A stretch of 64,000 nt of DNA from Isoetes taiwanensis. Its lineage: Eukaryota; Streptophyta; Lycopodiopsida; Isoetales; Isoetaceae. The position numbers and the translations under genes are program-made. The notes under the pieces are model-generated. The model did no database searches. It saw nothing but the letters and a program-made list of their open reading frames with translations, and was not told where the DNA came from. The stretch is from positions 4,632,745-4,696,744 of the forward strand of contig JAJEKV010000039.1 of assembly GCA_021234155.1 (NCBI GenBank), in the 5' to 3' direction. Of the stretch, positions 36,524-51,366 are shown one piece after another (the first letter of the stretch is position 1; each line of letters starts with the position of its first letter).

Positions 36524-38696
36524 ATTGCTTCTTCATACTCTCAGTTGTCTTCTTCTATTCTCGTTGCTTCCCATTGCTTCTTCATACTCTCGATTGTCCC
36601 TTGCTTTCCTGCCTGTCGTCGATACTTCGGCGTCATTTCACCCCATCTGACCTATCTTCCTCCCCTCCTGCTTTCTTCCTATCCACATCCGTTTTCTTAT
36701 TTTTTTCATTCGTGTCAAATGAGCTACTCATGTTATGATGTTCTTCAGATCCAGGTTTTAGATGCTCTCGGTCTGTCGAATTTGTTTTGTGAATTTTGAT
36801 TCGTTTTCTTTCTAATGATGCATGCCATTTCATGTGCACGAACTACTCTCTTGCATGCTCACATATTTCTCGAGCTGACTTTTCCTACCGTGTTTTCTGA
36901 GGATCCTTTTCTGGTTTGCTTGTGCTTTTTTGTGGTTTAATTTCCTTGGGGGCTCTGCTCATGCATAGATGGAGGTTTCGATTATGGGTATGGGTTTTCT
37001 CTGTTTTGCTCTTGATACATGCAGTTGGCTATGGAGCAGCACCAATCTTGGGCATCGGCGGAATCGAATCTTTCCATGGAAGATGGCAGATTATACGATT
37101 GGTTTTGCAGCACAAGGTTTTGCATTGCCGCTCTGTATTCGGCTGTGTTAAAATAATTCGAGCATGCTCTCTAACTTCGTTTCCTTCTTTTTCCTATCCT
37201 CTCCTCTGTACTTGTCGAGATCTGGCATAGCCAAGGCGGTTCCCGGCCATTTGATTGCTGACCTATGTCTGTGGTTTCTGTTACAGCCTCTTCTTCTCGC
37301 CCATTGTCCTGCCTTACAGCTGGAAATCTGCGCAGTCAAGAACCGAATCTGGAGTGGATGTGGTCGCTGGAGCATTTGACAGAGTGCTGATGCTGAATCG
37401 TTGCTGGTCCACCCGTGTTGTAGTAGATCGACTGTGGCAAACCGATGGCAGCTTTTTCCTAATATCTTTTTCCTGCCTTCACTCCCTAAGTCGATCTGCC
37501 TGGCCGGTTTCCGCTATTTAGGGTTGCTGCATGCCGCTAATTCCGCCCAGCTCGACCAATCTCTTTTTTGTTGCCATAGTCTGTAGATGGCTCGCCCTTT
37601 TCTCTACAGCCCTGCTGCTTCGCTAGGTTTGCTTTTTTCTTTTTCCAAATCGTTATGCAGAAGTGACATCTTTATGTCACTCACTGATGGATAGCTCCTT
37701 GGGCAGGCCGTTGGCCGCCTTATTTGAAGATGCTGGTTCAAACTCTGGGTATGCCCGCATTATCATTTTAATGTTACATTCTCGGTTTGCACTTTGTTGT
37801 TATACAACCACTTAATTTCAACTTCCAACTATTTCCTAGGTTATTGTCAACCCCCACATTTTTATTTTCACAATCGACTCTTTTCAGTTTATTATGGCTT
37901 TACACCTTTATCGTGTGTTAGTTCCCTTGTGAGTTGCTACACGTCACTTCTCTAGCCTCCTTTGCCATCCCAATCTCCGGCCTGTGCCTTCTCCATGTCC
38001 CTGATCCGGCTCGCTTGTCCTTTCTCCCTTTGTTCGTTTACCTTAGAGCTTACATTCATCGCATATTCCTCTTTACTTCTGGGGATTTGTATTGGTATTT
38101 ACTTACGTACTTGGCATCGCATCCTTCAACTTTTTGCTTATCGGAATTCCTCTATTCTACTATATGCATACCCGTATTCATTTGGTTCGTTTAGTCCATC
38201 TTGTTTCTTTCATATTTGATCTTCTATTTACACCCTACATTTCTTAACCCATTGCACTATTGCATCGCGTTTGTTACTCTGGCCTTTTTGTGGTCTTTTG
38301 CTCTTTGGAGCACATCTTTATTTTTATTTTTCCTTTTTCTCGTGTCTAGCTTATGTTGCCTTTTTGTCAACCTCACCACGCGACAGCATTTGGGATTTGC
38401 TCTTTTATTCTCTTCGGTTCATTCTCATTTGTGCTTTTGAGGTTGAACACATTACTTCGCAACAATCATGGTAACTTCTCTTGGCGGATTTCTAGCTTGG
38501 CACATATGGATAGACCTTGGGATTTTCATTGTGCAAATGTGGTTTTCGCATGTTTTCTATTTGCTGCATTTGCTCCCATGTGCATTTCATTTCGTACTCC
38601 TTAGCGTAATATTTTAAGGTCATTTGTTAAGATTCATCTTGTTACATAATCAATTTTGTCTAGACATGTTTCATTCCTGTTGGTTTGGAATTTCTT
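36524..38696. other. Pyrimidine-rich, non-coding stretch
   Basis: Short frames, many on the plus strand with hydrophobic composition (Phe/Leu/Ser), are due to T-rich sequence. The segment 36499-36597 contains a tandem duplication of the CTATTCTCGTTGCTTCCC motif. No protein family is recognised. Confidence 0.5.
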
Positions 38697-40290
38697 TAGG
38701 AAGGAAGGAAGGAAGGAAGGAAGAAAATTTTAACGTCCACGGAACCCAATCGGGTTATGGGACCAGAACAAACAAAGGGGGCATAAGCCCTAACAGATCA
38801 GAGGGCCGAAGCCCAAAAAAGTAGAACATGGGGTCCAAGCCCCGTTTCAACACAGAAATAACCAAACCCGAACGAAACAAAAGAAATACAAAGCTATACA
38901 GTAAGTGCCCATGGATCAGATGGCCACTGATCTCGAATGATAGCTTGACCTCCCTATAAATGACCCACTTCATTTTGAGGGCGAGCCTCTCGCACTACGA
39001 CATAACTCTTCTTTCCGTCTACAGAGCTGTGCTGGAGTCAAGTCTTCCTGGACGGAGAAGGTGGTTCCTTTCAAATGGTTGCCATGTCGCAGGATGTGCA
39101 ATCGGGGAAAGAGCATCTTGAAAGCGCACCAAGAGGTGACGAGGGGCGGTCGGGACCGCCTTTGCTCCAACCCATTTGGGCGAGACAATACCATGTGCTT
39201 AGATATGCATCACTGGGTAAAAAGCATGCGGCTTCATCGTAGCAAGAGAATCACCCGTCTCACGAATACCCACAATCACGTAGGTTCAAGTATGCATCCT
39301 CGGGCAAAGTATGTGTGGATCCTCGTCTGGCGCCATCATCATCTTTAGGCATATCATTCACATGGTCGGGCCCGGTATCGTGGATCCATGTACCCTGTTA
39401 TCAGCCTCGTGCATATCATTCACATGCTCGGGGCGGGCATTGTGCTAGACCGGGGGCGAAAGCGATACTATGATCTACTGGGCTGTGGCCCACAGATTGT
39501 AGCAACAACTCTAGAAGCTGCACCCAGCTTTGTAAGGGAATGAAAGCGACATTCTTTGTGACGGTGTGATGAGAGCATATTACTGTATCTTTGGCTAGGA
39601 TATCTGGATGCAGGCATTTCATCTGAGCATCAAGCCTATCTAGCGCGGCATTCAGGGACGCATCAGGAACTGGTTGTGGATCCGGCTGGGACAGAATAGG
39701 ACGTTGGGGCCCAAAAGAAGGGGCTGCCTGGAGATAGGGCTCTATCGTGGGATCATAAGGCTTACCAGATGACACAGACACCGTGATAAGGTTCTTTGCC
39801 TTGCGGGTCTCTCTGGCCATACGTTTGATTATACCGGGTCATCTTTGAGGCTATGTTTGGGGTGCCAAAGTTTGAGGGGTCTCTGGTGCTTTGAAGGGTG
39901 CTTAGAATCAATTTGGGGACTCCAAAAGCGGGCAGAGCACCTTTTGGCGTTTGGGGGTTTTGGGGCTAGAGAGAGATTGTAAACCCTAGAGAGAGAAAAC
40001 CAGGAAAGGGGCAAATCAAGGGGTCTATGCAAAGGGCGGTGATGGTAGCGATGCTAAGAGCAATACTGGGACACAAAATAGTCCAAAATAATTCAAAGCA
40101 ATCCAAAACCTGGTGCCTATGGCCGATGCTGTGGATGGAAATCCTTGCTGGCCCGAGGCTTGGGCTGGTGACCTCGGAGTAGAACGGAACCAGATCCGAT
40201 CCTGTATCTTGATGCTAACTCCCTGGTACGGAGTTACATGAGCGTAGCCTCAAGGCCTTCAGAGCTTAGGACAATGGGAGAGTTTTGGCC
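38697..40290 (-). mobile_element. LINE-like element (minus strand) with (TTCC)n tail
   Basis: On the minus strand the sequence ends GGTTCCGTGGACGTTAAAAT and runs into (TTCC)n, read as GGAA repeats at 38697-38723. The same 3' end, GGTCTCCGTGCACGATAAAAT followed by a simple repeat, terminates the RT-containing LINE at 57200-58513. The interior lacks an RT. A minus frame at 39416-39820 (134 codons, MARETRKAKNLITVSVSSGK) is Pro/Ser-rich like a LINE ORF1 N-terminus but unassigned. A local 70-80-bp duplication around GCATATCATTCACATG lies at 39347-39440. It is probably an internally deleted copy. Confidence 0.5.
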
Positions 40291-40934
40291 TTTTGAACTT
40301 ATGGGTGCATTTGCATGGGTTTAACTTGATAATTAATGCGTTTTTCCATGAGGTGTGTTTTTGCACGTGTATATTGCTTTTTGAATATGGGGCGATTCTG
40401 GTCCTTATGGCATATTATTCTACATCTATTGTCCTTTTCATCTCTGGCACCTTATGTTTTCGTCACTCTTGTTGTTTCCCTTGCTATTATCCCTATGTTG
40501 CATTCACGTGATCTATTTTGATAGCGGTCTTCTCATTTTTAGGGAAGGTCATCTTCACTGTTGAGTTGTTTTTGTGGGCAATATTCGGAACCTTCTGCCA
40601 ACTTTAGCGTATTGTTAGTTAAAAGTTTTACTTCTCACCTATGCCTCTGGGGTATGCAATAAGGGTACCTAATCTTGGGATGTTTTGGCTTCTATCCGAC
40701 GATCTATCTTCGTTTATTTACATATTGAATTTCATGTTCCTTTCATACATTTTTTTGGTCATAGCTCTCGACCAAGTTGTTTCTAGACCACATTTCCTAT
40801 TTGTCTTGCGTTACCCATGTTTACATCTAGACATAAGATTGGATTTGTCTTGTTTGGTTTGAGTTTGTATACGTGGTGTTATCGATAGATATCGCATTTT
40901 AGTGTTTACATGACATTGGAATAAGTTGGCTCAA
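40291..40934. other. Non-coding stretch, nothing recognised
   Basis: T-rich on the plus strand, with no protein family, RNA gene or repeat boundary recognised. Confidence 0.5.
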
Positions 40935-41498
40935 TTTTGGTGGTTGTTCCCTATTTTTTGTGGGTGGTGCTGTTTCTTTCCACCCTGATGGGGACGCAAA
41001 TTTCTATTTATCATGGTTTTTTCTTCCACCCGCTGGGTGCCGCTTTTTCTCCACCCTCCGGGTGATGCTATCCTCTCTTTTTCATGTATTGTTGATTTTC
41101 CTCATTACTAATCGCTCACATCGATTTGAGTGCTTGTTGTTGTGCAGCTTGCCGCTTCACCGTCATGCACATTCATTCGGCCCTATGATTCGGCGTTCTT
41201 TTATATTTTACATTTCAATAGGCGTTCTTATTTTTCTATCTATCTATCTATGTTGCGATGAATGGGGATGCGCAGGAGGGGTTAGCGCACTTCTCCTCAT
41301 TCTAGACTTGGAGTTCTATCTTGCGCTTGGGCTTTCGATTTGCCTTTGATTCACCTTGCTGCTGTCCCACTCTTCCTTCCACACAACTGTCCTACCCATA
41401 ACCATCTCCACTCCTTTGTCAACCTGGCCCACTTTGATCCCTTTCGGGCTCATCTATAGCGACATCACAGCTTCCTCTTCTCGGGTTTGCCTCCAAAA

Positions 41499-41502
<4 letters not shown>
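40935..41502. repeat. Left flank of LINE copy D; paralogue of 47225-47932
   Basis: It aligns almost throughout with 47225-47932, from GGGTGGTGCYGTTTCTTTCC to CTCCAAAACCAT immediately before a CT array. 47225-47932 has an extra segment of about 170 bp in the middle (about 47508-47690). Confidence 0.92.

Positions 41503-41572
<70 letters not shown>
41503..41572. repeat. (CT)n, left remnant of the array hit by LINE copy D
   Basis: 70 bp of pure CT between CCAAAACCAT and the first LINE base. Confidence 0.97.
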
Positions 41573-41574
<2 letters not shown>

Positions 41575-41889
41575 GAAGAAACAAAGGAAGTGGTCTCAAA
41601 ATTCTTTGTAGAAGAAATGCAAGTGACCGGAGCATGTATAGCAGATGCTTTTCGAATTGGAAGAAAGGAGCATGGAACGAGACATGTTTTGGTGAAATTC
41701 CACAAAAGGGAAGATCGATTTCAGGTTCTCAAACAGCGATATACATTGAAGGGCAAGTTTATCTGGGTAAATGATGATTTAACCAAGGAACATCTTCGTG
41801 AGAAGAAACAAGAGATGATTAAATTTAAGGACGCCAAAAACAACAATCAGAAGGTGAAGTGGATCAAAGGGAAGGCCGTAATTGAATAG
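41573..41889 (+). pseudogene. LINE ORF1 C-terminal half (copy D), 5' truncated
   Basis: The open frame reads FVEEMQVTGACIADAFRIGR, then HVLVKFHKREDRFQVLKQRY, then TLKGKFIWVNDDLTKEHLRE to TAG 41889. It is collinear with the RRM and C-terminal domain of copy C ORF1 at roughly two-thirds identity. The preceding Leu-Ser codons are CT-array translation. The conserved spacing DAFRIGRK...RHVLVKF...KGKFIWVND supports an RNA-binding fold under purifying selection in the family. Confidence 0.85.
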
Positions 41890-41913
41890 GGATTCGAGGG
41901 AGGTCTCAGAATC

Positions 41914-44900
41914 ATGGTGTGGAATATAAACAGGTTAACAGTAGATAAGATATTGAGTATGCATAAATTATTAGAGAACGTTGATGTAATTTGTTTTGTG
42001 GAAACAAAAGAGCATGATTTGTATGCTTTACCAGATATAGATGGCTTTGAGCTAATTTTCTCTACTTCCAGCAGAAAATTTCATGACAGAGATGTGGGAA
42101 ATGGAGGCATAGCGTGCTTTGTCAGACCAGCTTATACAAATCTGATCTGTGGCATAAGAAAAGATGTAAATAGCCAGTACATTTGGCTGGAAATTCAAGG
42201 AATACATGTTAAATATTACTTGGCTGTATGCTATTTTGCACCCAAACACAAAAAAATTTATAAAGAAACCGATGTTTCAGGAGATGATTTGTTCTTTGGT
42301 TTGGAGCAAGATATCATGGACTTCCAAGAACGGGGATGTATAATCTTGTCTGGAGATTTCGATAGCAGGACGGGTAGCCTACAAGCAACGGCGTTATCAG
42401 GAGATAAAGATCCATTGTGGTTGATGTCCCTGAATGAAACGGAACAAGAAATAGCAGGGAGGCATGAAACGGATATCCAAAGACCACATCATCACAAGAT
42501 CAGGTAGGCAATTTTTGAATTTGTGTAGTAGTGCAAATTTGATAATTTGCAATGGGCTGGCCCGGTTTCTGGTACAATGAAAAATACATGCCGTGAGAGA
42601 GAAGCATGTAGATTATGTGACAATTTGAGGAAGATTACTTGGAGGAGCTCACTAACCTACACGTAGGAGAAGTGGAGATTGAATCGGATCATAACCCGAT
42701 CTTTTTCTTGTGCAAACTCATTTACACCGCCGGGGAATACTCTTCAAATGAAAGAACGGGGCGCTATGCCATGAAGGCGACTTGCAAATGCCGTCTGAGA
42801 TGCGGGTCGGAAGCAAGATATCAAATCTGAAATGGGAAGGTCTTGGCTTAGACATGATGACTCGTCAATTGCATGAGATCTTGGATACATCGGCCAGCGA
42901 ACTTTTCATACCTCACAGGGCTAAGAGAGGTCTATCATGCAAGGCATGGTTTGATCAAGACTGCCGGACTGCTAAGGATAACTGGAAAAAAAGCAAGGCA
43001 GATCAGAAGGAGTCTTGTAAGCAGCATTATAAAAGAGTGGTGCGCAATAAGAAACGCCTATTCATGAGAAGTAGGCAGCATCTCTTATGTACAAGGTATC
43101 TGTATGAGCCAAAACTGTTCTGGAATATGCTAAGGAAACATAAACAGATGGATATTCCGATTGATGCACAAGCACTTTGGCAACATGTAAACACACTGTA
43201 CCATGACGGGGAGCATCATCATGAGGATAATACAGGCAGCTCAGAATTGACCTTTACAATTGAAGAGGTAGCGGATGGAGTGAAATTATTAGCAAATGGC
43301 AAAGCAAAAGATCATATGGGATTATGTGCGGAGCATATGAAATGGGCTGGTCCTGTTATACATCCGATCTTAGTAAGCATGTTCAATATGGCTTTAGCAC
43401 AAGGATTCCCTCTTGAATGGTGTAAGAACCGGGTGGTGCCAATACATAAGGGTGGCTTGCGAACAGAGGTAAATAACTATCGTACTATCCTGGTAAGTAG
43501 TTTGTTTTCGAAGCTTTTCTCTACAATTCTGGAAAAGAAATTAAGCCAATGGGCAGAAAATAATTGTAAGAGATCAGAGACTCAGGCGGGCTTTAGAGCA
43601 GGTAGATCTACATTAGATCACCTATGGACATTGAAAACGATCTTTGATACTGTTAAAGGCACAAGGAAACCAGTTTACATGGCTTTCGTGGATTTTAAGA
43701 AAGCATTTGATAAAGTACCACGCAGCCAACTTTGGGAGCGGATGGAGAAACTTCAAGTTCCTCAGGAGCTCCAAGATGCAGTCCAGGTGCTTTATGGTAA
43801 GGTTCTGGTACAATTGTCTCACCCTTTTGCTTTGGATATTCCAGAATGTGTGGAAAGTAATATCGGAGTGAAGCAGGGATGCCCATTATCCCCCACATTA
43901 TTTGGTTTGTTTATTGATAGTTTGGAAGAATGGCTTCATAATAATTGCATTGGTGGGATGGAAGTACAGGGGTACTTGATACAATTGATGTTGTATGCAG
44001 ATGACGTAGTGATCTTTGCACGCACACAGGAGCACATGCAGCGTCATTTAAATGGGCTGGAATCCTTCTGTGAACAAACGGGAATGGAAGTGAATCTGGA
44101 TAAGACAAGTATTATGGTAGTAGGCAAGCTGAAACAAGATCCCATTTTTCGCTACAAAGGGAATTTGGTGAACATATGTGACATGTACAAATACTTGGGA
44201 CTTGTTTTCTGCAAAAATCACAGATGGAATACTTGTATAAACCAACGCGTTGAAGGTGGTCACAAAGCACTATATGCGCTCCAAAGTATGAGTAGAAGAG
44301 CACATGTGTGGTCATGGCATTTGAAGTTAAAACTCTTTCAAGCACTAGTACAAAGTGTAATTCTTTACGGATGTGAGATTTGGGGGCCAAGCCTCCCACA
44401 ATGCTTGTGGGAAGACATTGAGCAAATTTTGAAGAAGTTTTTGAGATTAGAATTGGGTGTTAAGTCCCAAACACCATATCCTATGATGTTGGCGGAGAGC
44501 GGTCTTATTCCTCTTGAAGGAGAAGCCCTCATTAGGTGCATTCTTTACCTTAAGAAGATACATGGCCTAGATGTAACAAGGCTACCATATGTTACTTTGA
44601 TGGGTAGTAAGGAGAAGGGTATATTTCAGGATGTGGTAAAATGGCTTGGTAAATGGGGTATCTCTTGGGAAGAGGTATCTTCCATTGACAAGGATTTAAG
44701 ATCATGGATGGTATCGAGGATTCATAGGAAGATGTGGATGCAGCCAAAGACAAAGATGCTTTTGTACAAGCAGAATATCAATCCCAATCTAGAGCAAGCA
44801 AAACATCTAGATGAGAATTTATCTATTCAGAAGCGTCATGCTATTTGTAGGATACGTCTGAGTTCACATCACCTAGGGATTGAGGTAGGGAGATGGGGGC

Positions 44901-45217
44901 ACATAATACCAAGAGAGCAGAGATATTGTAAGGTATGTGGTACGGATCAGGTTGAGGATGAAGAGCATGCTTTACTTAGATGCGAGGCATATGGGATGTT
45001 ACGCGAAGAGTATGGGATTATATGTGAAGACCTTCAGATACTATTCAATATGGAGGGAGACACACTAGGGACATATTTGTTAGAGCTACTAAGGTTCAGA
45101 GAAACTTGTTTGAATACTCTTAAGACTATTGATGTGGAGGATGGATATGATATGAGTGAGAGTGATGAGCTAGATGAGGATTCGGAAACTCATCTATTGT
45201 TTTATGATGATATTTGA
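41914..45217 (+). pseudogene. LINE ORF2 (copy D): endonuclease and reverse transcriptase, few lesions
   Basis: The frame 41914-42507 starts MVWNINRLTVDKIL and holds the first endonuclease motifs (CFVETKEHDLYALPDIDGF; LSGDFDSRTG, where Asp replaces the usual Asn). Lesions between about 42440 and 42780 break the endonuclease, though ESDHNPIFF is still readable. The frame 42782-45217 is open for 811 codons: AGFRAGRSTLDHL, FVDFKKAFDKVPR, NIGVKQGCPLSPTLFGLFID, LMLYADDVVIFAR, GMEVNLDKTSIMVVG, QSVILYGCEIWGP, zinc-finger motif CKVCGTDQVEDEEHALLRC and the tail SESDELDEDSETHLLFYDDI. The long intact RT suggests a young insertion, possibly active through another copy's endonuclease. Confidence 0.92.
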
Positions 45218-45232
45218 TGTTGTTTGTCTAAT

Positions 45233-45247
45233 AGGCCCATGAGGCCT
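45233..45247 (+). promoter_or_regulatory. Conserved 3' stem-loop of LINE copy D
   Basis: AGGCC, loop CATGA, GGCCT, 16 bases after the stop codon. Confidence 0.7.
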
Positions 45248-45263
45248 CCCATAGACATAATAA

Positions 45264-48360
<3,097 letters not shown>

Positions 48361-49269
48361 TTGCACATCGGTGTTGGGTGATGTTGTTAGGTGTACCATT
48401 TTTATGGATTTGGGAGATTCTTTGTTTTCGTTGGCTCCACTTTGTCTTATTAGGTGTACCATTTTTATGGATTTGGGAGATTCTTTGTTTTCGTTGGCTC
48501 CACTTTGTCTTATTCGCAGTTGGCTTATCTTTCCGTGAATAGCTTTGCTTACAATATGTACCATTTCATACTCATTGTGTTTTCATTTCCTTTAACATGT
48601 ATATTCCCTCGTTGGCTTTCTAGTGACATGGGTTTCTAGTGGATCATTTTTTCTTTTTGATGCTTATTTTTCTCTAGATGTGGCATATATTGAGTTATTG
48701 TGCATGGGGTATTATCTTGGGCGCATTCTATATTAGCGCAATTATTTTGTTGCTTCACGAAGTTGCATTCTGTGTTCTTGAACATCGGTGATGGGTGATG
48801 TTGGTAGGTGTACCATTTTTATGGATTTGGGAGATTTTTTGTTTTCGTTAGCTCCACTTTGTCTTATTCGCAGTTGGCTTATCTTTCTGTGAATAGCTTT
48901 GCTTACAATATGTAACATTACATACTCATTGTGTTGTCATTTCCTTTACCATGTATAGTCCTGCCTCATTCTAGTTGTCTTGGGGAATTCCTTCTAGCTG
49001 GTTGTTGAGATCTTTTTTCACTGTTACTTGTGCTATCATTGTGCATTGTGCATTATGCTATCCTTATGCATCATTTGCCGGGGAATTCATTTCTAGCTAG
49101 CCGTTGAGCTCTTTGTTCACAGCGTATTGGGTTATCATCGTGCAGTGTGCTATCACTATTTCTCATAGTTGTTATTTAGCTATGTCTGGATGTGCCAAAT
49201 ATTGTGTTTGGCACTCCATTGCAATTTTGTGACAGGAGTTTCTCGTGGAATATTTTTTGTGGGTGGTGC
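48361..49269. repeat. Duplicated non-coding units
   Basis: A 63-bp unit (TTAGGTGTACCATTTTTATG...) is tandemly duplicated at 48387-48449 and 48450-48512. The larger unit 48320-48600 recurs at 48733-48960. No coding pattern was seen. Confidence 0.8.
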
Positions 49270-49500
49270 TGTCGGGGTGACGTTTTTTCTCCACCCTCCG
49301 GGTGATGCTGTTTATTTCCACCTCGAGGGTGACGCATATTTCTTTTTACATGATTGTTATCCACCCCCCTGTGGGTGATGCTATCTCCACCGGCGGGTGA
49401 TGCTGTTTATTTCCACCTCGAGGGTGACGCATATTTCTTTTTACGGAATTGTTTTCCACCCGTTGGGTGATGCTGTTCTCCACCCTATTGGGTGATGCTC
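49270..49500. repeat. Array of seven mini-hairpins of type CCACCC-loop-GGGTG
   Basis: Successive short inverted repeats: CCACCCTCCGGGTG, CCACCTCGAGGGTG, CCACCCCCCTGTGGGTG, CCACCGGCGGGTG, CCACCTCGAGGGTG, CCACCCGTTGGGTG and CCACCCTATTGGGTG. Each is followed by ATGC or ACGC and a T-rich spacer. Loops differ while arms stay complementary. Single or double copies also occur near 41025-41070 and 47296-47340. Confidence 0.75.
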
Positions 49501-49658
49501 TCTTTTTTTCTGCTACATGCTGGGTTGTCTTTAACCATTCACGGGTGGTTTTCGAGTTCTTTGTGTTGCTTGCAGGTTTTCCGCCATCAGCTTATAGTTG
49601 AGGAAGTCCTTGGGTAGTCGGCCAGTTTTGTGTCTCTCGCGAGTCCCTTCCCAGAATG

Positions 49659-49785
49659 GCATCGATCCGAGCCATCGGATCGTCATTCTGGGGAGGGACG
49701 AGCTACTATATAAGGCCATTTTCTCTTGCAGATCGGTTATCGGCGTCTTCTCACAGCAGCTCTTCATCTATTCTCGTTGCTTCCC
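49659..49785 (+). repeat. 127-bp direct repeat with TATA box, copy 2
   Basis: It is near-identical to 36397-36523, including the CGATCCG/CGGATCG hairpin and ACTATATAAGG. Downstream sequence differs (GGGGGCATAAATTTGC...). CTCTCGCGAGTCCCTTCCCA occurs just upstream (49636-49655) and again at 50001-50020. Confidence 0.6.
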
Positions 49786-50094
49786 TCCCTTCCCGCCCTG
49801 TTGCGTGGGGGCATAAATTTGCTTTTCTCTCACCATTCACGGGTGTTTTTTAGGGGTTCCTTGTGTTACTTGCAGGTTTTCGCCGTCTTCTGGGGTCCTG
49901 CTATGTTTGTGTTCGCCATCAATCCACCTCCTTCTGTTCTCTAAGCAACACATTCAAGGATTCCGCCGTCTTCTGGGGTCCTGCCGGCCGGTTTTGTGTC
50001 TCTCGCGAGTCCCTTCCCAGAATGAATCTTTCAGACTTTATGGGGGCAAAGGTGCATTAAGCATTTTCATGTTTTGCAATATTTGCAATTATCC

Positions 50095-50135
50095 CATTAC
50101 AAGAAATTTATCGCGGCGGCCAAGGCCACCGCAAA
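50095..50135 (+). repeat. Solitary CACTA-like terminus with GC palindrome
   Basis: CATTACAAGAAATTTAT followed by CGCGGCGGCC, AA, GGCCACCGC (50112-50132). It matches the ends of the 9906-21439 element more closely to CACTACAAGAAA than either of those. No inverse partner is seen up to 64000. Confidence 0.6.
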
Positions 50136-50529
50136 CATTTCTCTAGCCTAACTCGCGGCAAAGTAGATTTTTGTATCAAGTAAAAAAAGGATCTCAGTTA
50201 TGGGCTTGCAAAATTGAATTAAATGTGTCTAAGCTGGAGAACTATAATCTTCAGATTATTTTCCAAAAAACTCAAAAAGCCATGCTTTTGGCCGCCACAA
50301 CCATTTGTTTTATTCTATCCCACTTGCAAACGAAAAATGATAGTACATAACATATTTTAGATATTACCAGCCTTGGATACAAACATTGGACTTCAACTAA
50401 ATCAATAGGGAAACATAAAGGAGTTGAACCTGTATTAGTGCCCATGGGATAAAAAAATTGTTGCTTTTAATTATGGAACCCCCACTTACTTACTCTCTTC
50501 CCCATCACCTTTATTTTGATTATGTTTTT
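50136..50529. other. AT-rich non-coding stretch
   Basis: Presumably subterminal sequence of the CACTA-like element whose end lies at 50095. Nothing else is recognised. Confidence 0.35.
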
Positions 50530-50985
50530 TATTCCACCCGGCAGCTGTCAATGGGTTTTGAGCTTCGACGGGGGACACCCTAGTTCGATAGCCTAACCAT
50601 CAAACATCCGCTGCGATGAATTTTTTATACATCTAGTGCTAGTCAGTGGGTTTTGAACTTTGATAACGGATGGCGCAAATCAAAAGTCTAACCACTAGGC
50701 CAACACCGCGATGTTTATATCATAACTTCCATTATCCTTTTTGTGGGGTTTTTATTTTTATTTTTTATTTTTTTGTTAATTCTCTGTTCATTGCACCCGG
50801 TGGTAGTCAATGGGTTTTGAGCCTCGATGGGGGACACCCCAAATCGATAGCCTGACCACTAAACAACCACTGCAGTGAATTTTTATTTTTTTGAAACATC
50901 CAATGGTAGTCAGTGGATTGTGAACTTCGAAAGGGGACACCCTGATTCGAAAGTCTGACCACTAGACCAACACCGCGATGATACA
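50530..50985 (-). repeat. tRNA-derived SINE-like array, four heads
   Basis: Four degenerate tRNA-like units on the minus strand at about 50538-50620, 50640-50712, 50795-50878 and 50905-50982. The second has A-box TGGCCTAGTGG and B-box AAGTTCAAAACCC; the fourth has TGGTCTAGTGG and AAGTTCACAATCC. Units 1 and 3, and 2 and 4, are most alike, so the block looks like a tandemly duplicated dimer. Mismatches in the stems rule out functional tRNAs. Confidence 0.6.
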
Positions 50986-50989
50986 ACAT

Positions 50990-51366
50990 TTTGTTACTTC
51001 TTAATATATATTTGTTCTTTCCAATCCCTCTCACCCCACATTTTTTCTATTATCATAATATCGAAGCAACAAATCGTTTATCCCATGGGCTGTAGGGAGA
51101 GAATTATCCATAACTCGTACCTCATTAGCAGAGAACCTCCAGAAGTAGTGCATTGTTACACAAGTGCATTACACCTATGAAAATAAGTATACTATGGAAA
51201 GATCAGAGCCATGTTAATAAAGGAATAAAACATTTATTCGATCTCCCCTCTCCCCCTTTTAGGAATTGCAATGACGTACCTTATTAATTGAGAGGCTACT
51301 CGACCAGTGTTCCTACACATGTGCACTAAAAACAAATGATCCTTCGAGTGAAATGGACATACCTGA
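50990..51366. other. AT-rich stretch 3' of the Helitron helicase
   Basis: No hairpin plus CTRR end could be fixed with confidence, so the Helitron's 3' boundary remains open. Confidence 0.4.

Noticed and set aside
38970-39348. Short frames on both strands in 38970-39348
   Set aside because: No family resemblance; inside a LINE-like element with duplicated segments.
49270-49500. CRISPR-like array
   Set aside because: Spacers are T-rich and irregular, repeats are only 13-17 bp with variable centres, and the context is plant nuclear.
50538-50982. Functional tRNA genes
   Set aside because: Stem mismatches and lack of complete cloverleafs; treated as SINE-like relics.
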